Part shown: piece after piece, positions 55,105 to 64,000 of the stretch
How the letters are laid out: each line of letters starts with the position of its first letter
Position numbering within the stretch: the stretch's first letter is position 1
Origin: Prostheceraeus crozeri
Taxonomy: Eukaryota > Platyhelminthes > Polycladida > Euryleptidae
Direction of reading: 5' to 3'
DNA length: 64,000 nucleotides
Assembly (NCBI GenBank): GCA_907163375.1
Contig: CAJQUW010016131.1
Span: 62,001-126,000, forward strand
Translations under genes and position numbers: made by a program
The notes under the pieces: model-generated
Told to the model about the DNA's origin: nothing
Databases searched by the model: none
The model's input: the letters and a program-made list of their open reading frames with translations, nothing else

Positions 55105-55119
55105 TTTCTAAATAGAATT
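55089..55119. repeat. Rearrangement joint between copies 2 and 3, with 14-bp duplication
   Basis: TTTCTAAATAGAAT from PolB occurs twice (55089-55102 and 55105-55118) separated by GG, then the sequence switches to the region before the exonuclease gene (equal to 43036 onward). A short TT overlap lies at the switch. This looks like end joining with templated filler. Confidence 0.75.
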
Positions 55120-55128
55120 CCGTTTTAG

Positions 55129-55668
55129 GCTTCTATCATCATTTTTATGGATTGCGAGGGTGAACCTGTACAGGAGCTCAGTGCTATTGCTATGAACAAT
55201 TGGACATATCAGATTGTTAGTGTCTATCATCAGCATGCCAACTGCGATCTCAATGTTGATCAATGGGCGAGAAAACACATTCATGGACTTAATCTGAAAT
55301 ATTTGCAAGACTATGGCTTTTCTTGTGAGAGTGCTCTTCTTATTGACTTTAAACGATGGTTAGCTGCTTTCAATGTTATACGCATCTTTTGTAATAATCC
55401 TGGTAAGGAGAGGAAAGTATTTCCCAATCTAATCATTGATGACATTTTGCTCCCACCTTGGGATAGTAGAGTGAATCAACACTACCATGAAGTCACGAAA
55501 CGTTTTAAGGATTTGTGTGTTCCTATTTTGTCTGTTCGTTGTGGTAGCTACGTTCATAACCAATGCTTCTTTCCTCCTTACCTCAACACTGCCAAAGTCC
55601 TGTATGGTTATCATTGCTCGCTGTATGAGTTACCAGCTGTATCTATTTTATCTGTTTCAAACCATTGA
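55129..55668 (+). CDS. DEDD-exonuclease-like protein (copy 3)
   Basis: Acceptor and exon as in copy 2, but no upstream ATG exon or promoter remains. Only the internal ATG at 55147 is available, which would omit the first strand. DCEG is present. Confidence 0.55.
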   Translation, partial: ASIIIFMDCEGEPVQELSAIAMNNWTYQIVSVYHQHANCDLNVDQWARKHIHGLNLKYLQDYGFSCESALLIDFKRWLAAFNVIRIFCNNPGKERKVFPNLIIDDILLPPWDSRVNQHYHEVTKRFKDLCVPILSVRCGSYVHNQCFFPPYLNTAKVLYGYHCSLYELPAVSILSVSNH

Positions 55669-55759
55669 TTTATAATGCATGCTTGTTACCGTTATTCAAT
55701 AAATGTTACTATGAGAAGAGTTGTTTTCATGCAATGTATGGGTTAGATAAAGGGCGATC

Positions 55760-56170
55760 ATGTCTTTCTCAAACGACTGCGGAACATTACATTTTCATAG
55801 GCAAAGTTTAAAAGGAGCTGTTCAAGATTATGTGATAAATTTTCATAAAAATGAGACCGACATCGAAGCAGTGGTCGATGATGCTAGCACTCTATTTCTA
55901 GAGTTAATGAATACATTCTCTGATAGCATTGTCATGGCGCGATTAGTTTCGAAAATAAAGTTTAGTCATTTTGGAAAGGAAGAGGTGGAAAGTCGCTCTT
56001 TCCATTTTGCTTCTTATTCAATGAAAGTGGTAGATCACCCCGAAGAATTTTTTAAAAGACATATGATAAAAATTGCTGAACGTCTTAACGCATTTAACCA
56101 TCATGGCAGCAGTATAGTGATTGAAGCGATTTCAGATATTCACATTCAACTTTCTATAAAGAAAAATTGA
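55760..56170 (+). CDS. Stand-alone PolB-type domain, 136 aa (copy 3)
   Basis: Intact; LKGAV and MNTF agree with copy 1 where copy 2 has changed. Confidence 0.6.
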   Translation: MSFSNDCGTLHFHRQSLKGAVQDYVINFHKNETDIEAVVDDASTLFLELMNTFSDSIVMARLVSKIKFSHFGKEEVESRSFHFASYSMKVVDHPEEFFKRHMIKIAERLNAFNHHGSSIVIEAISDIHIQLSIKKN

Positions 56171-56172
56171 AA

Positions 56173-56496
56173 ATGCAGTGGTACTTGATTGTAGCACAAC
56201 TGGTTTTCGAGCTATGCCTGCTCACTCTCGAAGTATATTCCTTCTGTACATGCGTCCATTATTTAGAAAAGGCTAGCAAATTCATATCTTCAAAAAGACT
56301 TGCAATAGACATCAGTAACGGTGAAACTATGTATTGCGATGTATGTAAGCGAAAGGATGGAAATGAAAAGCGCATCTTCAAGAGATGTAAGCATGCTTTT
56401 TGTCAACGCTGTTTCATACGTAATTGCATTCAACTTTGCAAATGTAACCACTGTGATATTGCTCATTTCGAGTGTCACTTATGCCGCAATAGTTAG
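56173..56496 (+). CDS. Membrane RING finger protein (copy 3)
   Basis: Identical by eye to the copy 2 protein, including all Cys/His ligands. Confidence 0.55.
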   Translation: MQWYLIVAQLVFELCLLTLEVYSFCTCVHYLEKASKFISSKRLAIDISNGETMYCDVCKRKDGNEKRIFKRCKHAFCQRCFIRNCIQLCKCNHCDIAHFECHLCRNS

Positions 56497-56547
56497 TACC
56501 TATGCAAATGTGGTAAAGACAGGTTTTAGCAAAGACTAACACGGAAA

Positions 56548-56913
56548 ATGGCGAAACGTAAAATGACGAAACGTAAAGGTCAAAAGTCTTCAAAGGTTTC
56601 TCCAGCCATTCAAGCTCTCCGACGAATGAAAGCAAATCAGCGATACAATGCTATACGACATGCTAACGATAAATTCATTCGTGAAATTATTTCTCATGTG
56701 AGAAAGTTGAGGACGAAGAAATGAGCACCAAAACAACGAAAGTTACTTAAGCGATATGCTACGAAATTGCGTTTCATCTCCAATCCTAAAGTCACCCTTC
56801 AAAGAAAGAGGGAAACTCTAACACAAAAGGGTGGTCTCCTTCCAGCGTTACTACCGATGCTAGCTCCTATCGTGGGCAACGTATTGCGTAATATCTTTGG
56901 CTCTAGACGTTAA
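56548..56913 (+). CDS. Small basic protein and GG peptide split by TGA (copy 3)
   Basis: TGA at 56722-56724 as in the other copies; downstream frame open to 56913. Confidence 0.55.
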
Positions 56914-56944
56914 TTATGCAAATGTTAAATCTCAAAGTATTATA

Positions 56945-57562
56945 ATGGATTTCAGACTTCAATGTGATAAAGTTCTGACTGTATCAGGTCCATCTCATGC
57001 AGGTAAAACTGTTTTCACGCTGAATTTATTGGATAAAAGAAGGGAGTTGTTTAAGGAACCTATCAATCGAGTGATTTGGTGTTATGGTATTTATCAACCG
57101 TCGCTGTTTCAGGAATTGCAAAGTCGCAACTTTATTCGACATGAAGGAATTATTCCAGTGGATAAACTTCAGTCTAATGATGTTGTTGTATTGGATGATT
57201 TATTAAAAGAAAGTAAGAATTCAAAAGATGTTACAGATATGTTCACTCGCGCAGCACATCATAAAAGGTGCTTTATCATCTATATCACACAAAATTTGTT
57301 TCCTGATGGAAAAGAAGCTCGTACACGAAACCTGAATACACACTATTATGCTATTTTCAAGAATCCGCGAGATAAAAGTCAATTTGAAATTTTAGCGCGA
57401 CAAGTTGCACCCAGAGGATCAAAAGCATTAATTGAAATTTTTCAAGCAGCTACTGAAAAACCACACGGTTACTTATTCATTGACTTTACGCAAGAGTGTC
57501 CGGAAGAATTTAGATTTCGAAGTGATATTTTGAAAACTCCCATGATTATCTACAAACTATGA
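56945..57562 (+). CDS. ATP: Genome packaging ATPase, intact 205 aa
   Basis: Walker A is G15-T22 (GPSHAGKT), Walker B D84-D85 (VVVLDDLL), and ITQNLFP follows as the expected third motif; this is the FtsK/HerA (A32-like) packaging class. I start at ATG 56945, because the frame upstream has only a TTG. The C-terminus overlaps the PPGW gene by four bases. The only open ATPase in the window; it would act at a capsid vertex during DNA loading. Confidence 0.88.
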   Translation: MDFRLQCDKVLTVSGPSHAGKTVFTLNLLDKRRELFKEPINRVIWCYGIYQPSLFQELQSRNFIRHEGIIPVDKLQSNDVVVLDDLLKESKNSKDVTDMFTRAAHHKRCFIIYITQNLFPDGKEARTRNLNTHYYAIFKNPRDKSQFEILARQVAPRGSKALIEIFQAATEKPHGYLFIDFTQECPEEFRFRSDILKTPMIIYKL

Positions 57563-58251
57563 GTTCTTATTCTCGCATGATTGTTATTCCTCAGGATGAA
57601 TATGTACAATTGACTGCCATGCAGCAAGTAAAGCAACCTCTTGCAAATCAAATGTATAGGAAAGAAATAGATTATCAGCAAAATGTTCGCATCAAAGATC
57701 CACATCGTGCTGTATTATTACAATCGGAAACTGTTGAGCAACTAAAAAATTTGAAGAATAAGATGCGTGACTCTGTATCGACTGCTACACCTTTAGCATC
57801 TCGCGCACATGCCATATCTCTTTTCAACAGTATTGAACCCCATCTCAACGTAAATGATAGAGGAGAAATCATTACAGATGAAAATAAAGTGATTGATGCT
57901 TCACGTTATGAAGACTTGATTCAGTATGCGACACGTAGAAAGCGCCGTCAGGGCTATGTTCCACCTGGTTGGTCATACTTTCTTAAACTATTGAAAAAGC
58001 ATAATGTGCCAAAATTTGCTTTGAATAATGAGACATTGAAAGAACTTGATTCAACAGTGGCTACTGCTCCAATGCTTCAGACGATGAAAATGCCAACAAA
58101 TTGGTTTAAAACGTCACCTGCTACATCCCCTCCCACACTCACTAAGCAAACAAGAGGAAGAACTCGTCGTAGATCTACGCCACCACTAAAACTAGTAAAA
58201 GGAAAACGTAAAACAGCTCCTCCCAAGAAATACATGTTCTCAGACTATTAA
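57559..58251 (+). CDS. Conserved Polinton PPGW protein (copy 3)
   Basis: Intact 230 aa, almost identical to copy 2. Confidence 0.7.
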   Translation: MSSYSRMIVIPQDEYVQLTAMQQVKQPLANQMYRKEIDYQQNVRIKDPHRAVLLQSETVEQLKNLKNKMRDSVSTATPLASRAHAISLFNSIEPHLNVNDRGEIITDENKVIDASRYEDLIQYATRRKRRQGYVPPGWSYFLKLLKKHNVPKFALNNETLKELDSTVATAPMLQTMKMPTNWFKTSPATSPPTLTKQTRGRTRRRSTPPLKLVKGKRKTAPPKKYMFSDY

Positions 58252-58252
58252 T

Positions 58253-58357
58253 ATGAGGCAGATGTGTTGCTTGCCATGTAATGAGCCGCCAGAGGTGAAT
58301 GTCGTTGTCACTTGCACTTGCTGCGCCAGCTCTCACAATGAAACCCCTAAACAATGA
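58253..58357 (+). pseudogene. Cys-rich ORF, stopped after 34 codons (copy 3)
   Basis: Same TGA as in copy 2. Confidence 0.4.
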
Positions 58358-58430
58358 GAACACGATCGCAAAACCGCTAAAGCTAAATGCTGCAGTTGTT
58401 GTAAATGTAGAAAGGCAAGAAAACAAAAAG

Positions 58431-59518
58431 ATGAGAAGGAGGAAAAAGAGTCAGCCGTCATCGACTGAACGTTTGAAGTCAATCTATTATGATGTAAAAC
58501 ATCCGGCAGGATTTGCATCTATCAAGAAATTATCAAAAGCGAGTGGTCTTCCACAATCACAAGTGAAACGATGGTTAAAGGGTCAGGCTACCTATACACT
58601 CCACAAACAAGCGAAAAAGAAGTACCGCACCCGCCATTATATTGTTCATGACATCGATGAACAGTGGCAAGCAGATTTGTGTGATGTTGCCTCCATTTCA
58701 AAACATAACTCGAGTAATAATTTTATTTTAACCGTCATTGATATTTTCTCGCGTTATGCGTGGGCTCAACCTTTAAAAACTAAAGAAGGGAAAGGAGTAG
58801 CAAAAGCATTCCAAACAATTTTTCGAGAAGGTCGCATTCTAAAAAGAATTCAGAGTGATCAAGGAAAAGAGTTCGAAAATCAGCATGTGAGAAGATTATT
58901 TGAGAGGCATGACATTGAGTTGTTTAGTGTAAAGAGTGCTTATAAAGCTGCTCTCGTTCAACGTTTTACTCGCACATTAAAAAATCGCTTGTGGCGACAT
59001 TTTACTGCCAACTTGACACAAAATTGGACAAAGGTTCTACAAGATACACTCCATGCCTACAATCACTCTATCCATCGTTCTATTGGACTCAGACCAGTAG
59101 ATGTAAATGCTGACAATGTAGATAAAGTGCGCGAATCATTCCAACGTAAACGCACTCATGTGAAAAGTGATGTGAAAATTGGTGATGAAGTTCGTATCTC
59201 AAAAGTGAAAAGTGTTTTTGCCAAAGGGTACCTTTCGAATTGGACAGAGGAGGTATTTACAGTATCAAGGATTGATCAAAAAGACTCTCCACCACCTACA
59301 AGTTGAAAGATTACAATAATGAAGAAATTGAGGGTAGCTTTTACCACGATGAGATTGAGGTAGTCACTGAAAGTGAAACATATTTGGTAGAGAAAATCAT
59401 CCGATGTAAAAAACGGCAAGGTGAAGAATGGTGTCTTGTTAAATGGGCTGGTTATCCTTCAAGTATGAACTCTTGGATGCGTCATGCCGACATCTTTCAT
59501 CTAAGTGATCGACAGTGA
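58431..59518 (+). pseudogene. INT: Integrase with catalytic Glu lost and chromodomain frameshift (copy 3)
   Basis: The third acidic residue of the DDE triad is Gln (ALVQRFTRT), which should abolish catalysis. The frameshift before the chromodomain is shared with copy 2; core ends at 59306, chromodomain frame 59303-59518. Confidence 0.85.
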
Positions 59519-59559
59519 TTCATGCAAAGTTGTAACTAACAATGTTTAGGGTTTGAGCT

Positions 59560-60015
59560 ATGAATCGAACTGCCTCATTTTATTCACGACCCTCCTATGT
59601 AAGTGGTGGAGGACAAATTTACATCGGCGCTCGCCGCCAACGTGGAGGTAGCATACTTGGTGCACTGAAATCTGTTGTAGCACCTCTCATATCCAATGTC
59701 GGAAGATCTTTAAAACGAAATGTTTTAAGTAATGCCGTTGGCTTTGCTGGTGATGTTGCTAGTGATCTTTCCAGAGGTAGAAGTTTTAAGAGCAGTTTGT
59801 TGAATCGTGGGAAAGAACGCGGTTTAAAAACATTGAAGCAGACCTTTGCTGGTGTTACTCAAGGAAAGAAATCGCCTAAACGAATGAATAAAGGAAGAAA
59901 GAAACATCGCGGAGCTGGTAAGGTGCGATCTTCAGTCAAAAGGCATTCACGCAAACGTCGTAGAGGCTCTAATCATTCATCAGGCGCTAAACGACGACGC
60001 TGCCATGACTTCTAA
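59560..60015 (+). CDS. pVI/pX-like basic virion protein (copy 3)
   Basis: Intact 151 aa; last residues CHDF instead of CHNF. Confidence 0.65.
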   Translation: MNRTASFYSRPSYVSGGGQIYIGARRQRGGSILGALKSVVAPLISNVGRSLKRNVLSNAVGFAGDVASDLSRGRSFKSSLLNRGKERGLKTLKQTFAGVTQGKKSPKRMNKGRKKHRGAGKVRSSVKRHSRKRRRGSNHSSGAKRRRCHDF

Positions 60016-60017
60016 TC

Positions 60018-61293
60018 ATGGAGTGTAAAACTTCCGGTTTTGTTTGTTTGATCAACAAGCCATACAGACAGATATTCTTAGTTCAAGTATTGTAGATTAT
60101 CATCCTCGAACAGCTGAGAATGCTGGCCCCATTGAAGTTGTTATTCCTGGTGGTAGTGATGACTACATAGATTTGAGTTATGCGATGGTTGATTTGAGGT
60201 TTAGAATTCAGCAAGCAGATGGAACTGCTATTGACGATACACATAAAGTTGGACTGAACAATTTACCATTGACTACATTACTTCGCGATGTTTCTCTAAC
60301 GATTGGAGAGCAGCAGGTGGAAGGTGGCCAAAGCGAATATCCCTATAAATCATATTTCAATCATGTATCACAGTTTCATCCAGCAGCACAAAAAAGTCAT
60401 ATGGAAGCCATGGGATGGTACAGAGATGAAGCAGGAAAATTTGATGCTGAAACAAACAGTGGCTTTGTAAAGCGATCTGCTATGATTAAAGATAGTAAAG
60501 TATGTCAGCTATATGGTCCGCTGAATTTAGACTTCTTTAGACAGTCAATGTTTTTACTCTGTAATACCAGCATGCGACTCAAGCTGACATTGAATAAGCC
60601 TGAATTTACGCTGAATGCATTTGCTAAAGTTGACAATTTTAGAATTCATGTGGAAGATATTGCACTTTACATTCGTCGAGTAGTACCCAATCCAAGTGTC
60701 ATTAGAGGACATGCTGAAGGTCTTAACCGCCAAAATGCCATTTACCCCGTTCAGCATACAAAGCTTCTCACCTTTACAATTCCGAAAGATCAAAAGAGTT
60801 TCATGAAAGATGGCCTCTTTCCATCGGAAGCACCGAAGCTCCTCATGGTGGCAATGGTTGAAAATGATGCATTTAATGGTAATGTAAAGAAGAATCCTTC
60901 AATTTTAAACACAATCAGTTAAGTGAAATTGCTTTACGTGTAAATGGTGTGAGTCATCCTGGTCCACCCTACAAACCAGATTTTGCTGCGGATCAATTTA
61001 TGCGCAGTTATGTTTATTTTATGGATGTCTTTGGCTTTTACAATACGGATGACACCAACGGACTCACTATGAAAGAGTTTAAGAGTGGATATACTATTTA
61101 TGCATTTGATTTGACTGCTGACAGCGATATTAGTGCACCCTATCGTCAAGCGAACGTCCCTCATAATATTCGTTTGGATTTGACGTTCAAAAGAACACTA
61201 CCTGAGACGATCAATGTATTAATTTATGCAGTCTTTGATTCAAATATTGAAATTACAAAGTATCGTGACGTGATTCTTCAGTATAATCGTTAA
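60018..61293 (+). pseudogene. MCP: Major capsid protein with two frameshifts (copy 3)
   Basis: One G is missing about 18 bases after the ATG and one C near 60897, just after KKNP. The middle stays open (60044-60922), as does the C-terminal part (60949-61293). Confidence 0.85.
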
Positions 61294-61754
61294 TGAGTTG
61301 GTTGACTGCTGACGATATTAAAACTAAAGTACAGCGTAATGCAGACGAAGCGACGTTGAAAGCTTTCGATAATGTCTATTCGCTCGATACCTTACCACCT
61401 GCAGTAAATCACTATCCCATCTTTATTGTACTAAACACTCATTCGCAGAATTTAGGCGGTGAGCATTGGAAAGCGATCTTTATTGGAGAAGACCGACATG
61501 GTGAACTATTTGACTCTCTTGCTCAACCTCCAAATATACCAACACAGCAGTGGTTGAGAAAACATACGCGTCAATATCAGCGAAATGAACGCATACTACA
61601 ACATCCACTTTCATCAACGTGTGGTGCTTTTGTACTGTACTTCATCTTAAAACGTTTACATGTATCTCGATTTGTATCTGTTATTCAAAACTTTTCATGT
61701 AATCCATCCTCTAATGAAAAGATGATTTGTAAGTTCTATCATGATTTGAAATAA
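61293..61754 (+). CDS. PRO: Adenain-like cysteine protease, intact 153 aa
   Basis: Full-length form: His58, Asp74, Gln103, Cys110, then a C-terminal helix (KRLHVSRFVSVIQNF) missing in copies 1 and 2. It would cleave GG-containing virion precursors after assembly. The overlap with the capsid stop suggests coupled expression from one message. Confidence 0.85.
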   Translation: MSWLTADDIKTKVQRNADEATLKAFDNVYSLDTLPPAVNHYPIFIVLNTHSQNLGGEHWKAIFIGEDRHGELFDSLAQPPNIPTQQWLRKHTRQYQRNERILQHPLSSTCGAFVLYFILKRLHVSRFVSVIQNFSCNPSSNEKMICKFYHDLK

Positions 61755-61781
61755 AAACATCATGTTGGAAAAATTGTTTTT

Positions 61782-62327
61782 TTATTTTACAATCCGCTGG
61801 GTACGTACATACTCGATGAGATAGTCTAGGATCACATTTGCTTGTACATGAGATTTTAGTCCAGTAATGATCACTTTACTATTATGAAAGATTGCAACAT
61901 GCACAGGTAACAAACAACTAATGAGAGCTGCAGGAAAAAGTTCGGGTTCATAACACAAATTGTAACTGCTGGTACGAATCTTCAAAAATGATACACTTTC
62001 ACTCAATTGAGTAGAGATCACCATATTGTCCACAGTCAGATTCGACATCACACACCTCTCCCTCTTCCATATCCGACGTAGTAGTCTCTGTAGCTCTAAG
62101 CGCATTGACTGCGCCGATGAATGAGAAAGGGCGCCGAGAATCTGTACAGTTCCATTTGGGAAGAGTTGAAGATTCCGTGAATTGTTCATCTTCACCACTA
62201 ACATTTGAGGTCGGCCCGGGTAATACTTGCTGTTTGGAAGGTGTTGGTGTAATGTTGTGAGATCGATTTTGGTGTAGAGTCTGAAGCGGCGGAGAATGTT
62301 GACGATGGTGTAGCGATGGCGCTTCAT
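61782..62327 (-). CDS. TATA-binding protein homologue, 181 aa (copy 3)
   Basis: Open from ATG 62327 through both saddle repeats to VRTQRIVK. YEPELFP and the three Phe positions are kept. The C-terminus is shorter than in copy 1 because of a one-base difference at the end. TATA box at 62370-62363. Confidence 0.83.
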   Translation of the reverse strand: MKRHRYTIVNILRRFRLYTKIDLTTLHQHLPNSKYYPGRPQMLVVKMNNSRNLQLFPNGTVQILGALSHSSAQSMRLELQRLLRRIWKRERCVMSNLTVDNMVISTQLSESVSFLKIRTSSYNLCYEPELFPAALISCLLPVHVAIFHNSKVIITGLKSHVQANVILDYLIEYVRTQRIVK

Positions 62328-62649
62328 GATGAAAAAATGAGTAAATTGAGCGATGTACCTTCCTTTTATACTTTTCCCAACTACCTTGATGAAATGTGAA
62401 GTTAGTATGGTGTTGGGAATGATAGAGTTGAATTCGCCGTTTGTTGACACGCAACCAGATGCGATTTCCAATACGTGAATGTCTTTTCATATAGAAGTAT
62501 TTCAAATCCTTCATGATATGATGTAGAGATTGAAAATGACGATGAGATAAAGCAAACTCTCTTCTCACATTTCCAGTTGAATCTTTGAAATAGACGTTTC
62601 GATCATGATCCGTTTCAATACGTTGTAGGGAATCTAATTTCCAACTCAT
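61999..62649 (-). CDS. Small basic protein b (copy 3)
   Basis: Open 216-aa frame overlapping TBP, as in the other copies. Confidence 0.5.
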   Translation of the reverse strand: MSWKLDSLQRIETDHDRNVYFKDSTGNVRREFALSHRHFQSLHHIMKDLKYFYMKRHSRIGNRIWLRVNKRRIQLYHSQHHTNFTFHQGSWEKYKRKVHRSIYSFFHHEAPSLHHRQHSPPLQTLHQNRSHNITPTPSKQQVLPGPTSNVSGEDEQFTESSTLPKWNCTDSRRPFSFIGAVNALRATETTTSDMEEGEVCDVESDCGQYGDLYSIE

Positions 62650-62741
62650 GGTGCGTGGTAGTCATGTCTGATTAAGATTTGCATAGTAGGGTGATGAACT
62701 CACGACGAATAAATGTCATGATGGAGCGATGTATGTATCTT

Positions 62742-63029
62742 CTATACTTCTCCCAATTGTATTTGCGAAATGAGAAACAGTTTTGCGGAATGAGAATGGC
62801 AGATTTGAATTTCATTGTTGCGACGTTGAAGCCAAACTTGATCACCCAAGGAGATGAATCTTAATGTTTCAAAATATTCCAAATCCCTCATGATATCATT
62901 GAGGTTGACAAATTGTCGCCATGTTAATGTAATACCTCTTGATGTATGACCATGAGAATTTTTGAAATGTACGTTTCCATCACGATCAACTCTGATATAT
63001 TGTAGAGAGTCCAAAATCCAAGTCTTCAT
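62742..63029 (-). CDS. Small basic protein a (copy 3)
   Basis: 95 aa, same end and same frame break as the other two copies. Confidence 0.5.
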   Translation of the reverse strand: MKTWILDSLQYIRVDRDGNVHFKNSHGHTSRGITLTWRQFVNLNDIMRDLEYFETLRFISLGDQVWLQRRNNEIQICHSHSAKLFLISQIQLGEV

Positions 63030-63064
63030 GATGTTATGCAAAGCCGCAGATCAGCAATATCAAC

Positions 63065-64000
63065 ATGTCGTTTTCTCATATTTTGCTTAGCAATGCGGCC
63101 GCAAATAGATTTGCTAGTAATCGAGCCGCACTCTTTTCTACTCCCATTGATCATACACAACAGCTAAATGGAAATTGGGAAGTGGGTTTCACTCAACTTG
63201 TTCATAGCAACTGTGTCTATACTTTTGATCATGAGGTGATGACTATTAATATGAGACGCACAGCTGCTTACCAATGTGAAAAGGGCTGCCGAGTATACAT
63301 TCCACAGTGGCCAAAGAAAGATATCTTATCATGTAAAAAGTTTATATATGATTTCTTGAATAAAGCGTGTAAACATATTGTCCAATTTACTCCGCACAAT
63401 GATGATCATAATTATGTACATCATGTAGTTGAGAAAGATTGGATTGTTGGTTTAAGTCCAAGTTTAAGAAATGATTTAGGTTACCTCGCTAGCGCTTTAA
63501 CAAGCTATGATAATTATAACGCTAATTACCACCCAAGTGGTCATAAACAGTTCATATATCGAGAGGAAGCTTATTATGTAGATCTTATTCCAAAAAATGA
63601 GAAGACGTTGGTGAAGAAGATTGTGATTAAGCCAAGAAAGACAAACATGACTCCTGAAACATTATTGAAGAAATTTAATTATCTCCTTCGAGTTGATGGT
63701 AAACAAGTGGCAACATTGACTTATATCAAATCATCTAATCATATTGCAATAAGTAAATTAAATGATGATGATCTAGTATTAGTTTGTTCAAAAGATTTTC
63801 ATCAGTTCTTACGACATCGTTCTGCAGCTGTTCATGGAAAATTTGATATGCAACATTTACAATGTGAAAGGTCAAATCAATTTGATACAGAATGGCCCGT
63901 ATCTTTATACAGAAAGTGTGTAGAGCCTTTAGGTGGTATCTTACATGAAACAAGAGTGTTGATGCCTCGCATTATTACTTCAGTTAAATTGGTTGTAGAT
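63065..64000 (+). CDS. Putative virion protein 1, 5' part (copy 3)
   Basis: The first 312 codons match 50984-51919 and appear open to the window edge; GNWEVG is present. The rest lies outside. Confidence 0.6.
   Translation, partial: MSFSHILLSNAAANRFASNRAALFSTPIDHTQQLNGNWEVGFTQLVHSNCVYTFDHEVMTINMRRTAAYQCEKGCRVYIPQWPKKDILSCKKFIYDFLNKACKHIVQFTPHNDDHNYVHHVVEKDWIVGLSPSLRNDLGYLASALTSYDNYNANYHPSGHKQFIYREEAYYVDLIPKNEKTLVKKIVIKPRKTNMTPETLLKKFNYLLRVDGKQVATLTYIKSSNHIAISKLNDDDLVLVCSKDFHQFLRHRSAAVHGKFDMQHLQCERSNQFDTEWPVSLYRKCVEPLGGILHETRVLMPRIITSVKLVVD

Larger units (their letters stand above)
41252..55117. mobile_element. Polinton/Maverick copy 2, truncated within PolB
   Basis: Same family and gene order as copy 1 but in opposite orientation. 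The terminus starts AGTAGTAAGTAAAACTCC at 41252. At the far end only the last quarter of PolB remains before the joint with copy 3. It carries the only open capsid gene and the only complete virion protein 1 gene in the window. The ATPase, integrase, protease, TBP, virion protein 2 and PolB are damaged. Confidence 0.93.
55118..64000. mobile_element. Polinton copy 3 (lacks right end; continues past window)
   Basis: Repeats 43036-51919 at a constant offset of 12,082 with small indels. The 235-aa gene, its promoter and the terminal repeat are missing on this side. The same private features as copy 2 (integrase frameshift, Cys-ORF stop, membrane RING gene) make it a sister of copy 2. Confidence 0.9.

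Noticed and set aside
1..64000. CRISPR arrays, bacterial operons, rRNA or tRNA genes
   Set aside because: None was seen; overlapping gene ends here belong to the virus-like Polinton organisation, not to a prokaryote.

Overview
The window is eukaryotic nuclear DNA, most likely from an invertebrate animal. It is AT-rich, contains short GT-AG introns, CCAAT/TATA promoters and AATAAA poly(A) signals, and carries decayed non-LTR retrotransposons. The species cannot be named from the sequence. The dominant content is three copies of one Polinton/Maverick family: virus-like DNA transposons with a protein-primed DNA polymerase B, an integrase and a capsid module.

Layout. (1) About 1-17807: Polinton copy 1, with its right end at 17807 and its left terminus not visible. 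PolB runs rightward from 1275 and nearly all other genes run leftward from a promoter inside the right terminal repeat. A small spliced ORF of unknown origin runs off the left edge. (2) 17808-41251: about 23 kb of gene-poor host-like DNA. It holds non-LTR retrotransposon fragments (17815-18262, 24660-28246, 32340-32960, 36650-37760), a 0.9 kb foldback, a second inverted repeat at 31311-32215, a perfect-looking hairpin, and two copies of a small non-autonomous element, one of which split the 24.7-28.2 kb retrotransposon with a GTAC target duplication. (3) 41252-55117: Polinton copy 2, in opposite orientation to copy 1, cut inside PolB. (4) 55118-64000: copy 3, fused head-to-tail to copy 2 and running off the right edge. 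The same 12.08 kb unit recurs at 43036 and 55118, which suggests an internal tandem duplication.

Gene order inward from the right terminal repeat: a 235-aa protein with an ATG-only first exon; a small RING-like ORF; a DEDD-exonuclease-like protein; a stand-alone copy of a domain also found in PolB; a membrane RING protein (absent from copy 1); a basic/GG-motif virion peptide interrupted by a TGA shared by all copies; a packaging ATPase; a conserved Polinton protein with a PPGW motif; a Cys-rich ORF; an integrase with a chromodomain; a pVI/pX-like protein; the major capsid protein; an adenain-like protease; then, on the opposite strand, two related small basic proteins (PC4-like at best) and a TATA-binding-protein homologue; two paralogous large putative virion proteins; and PolB.

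Replication (PolB), integration (integrase), packaging (ATPase), maturation (protease) and capsid genes form the usual Polinton set. The unusual part is a candidate transcription module: an element-encoded TBP with its own TATA box, mirrored CCAAT/TATA promoters at the two inner ends of the element, and start codons isolated on one-codon exons. All three copies are damaged, by different lesions: PolB is open only in copy 1, the capsid gene only in copy 2, and the ATPase and protease only in copy 3.
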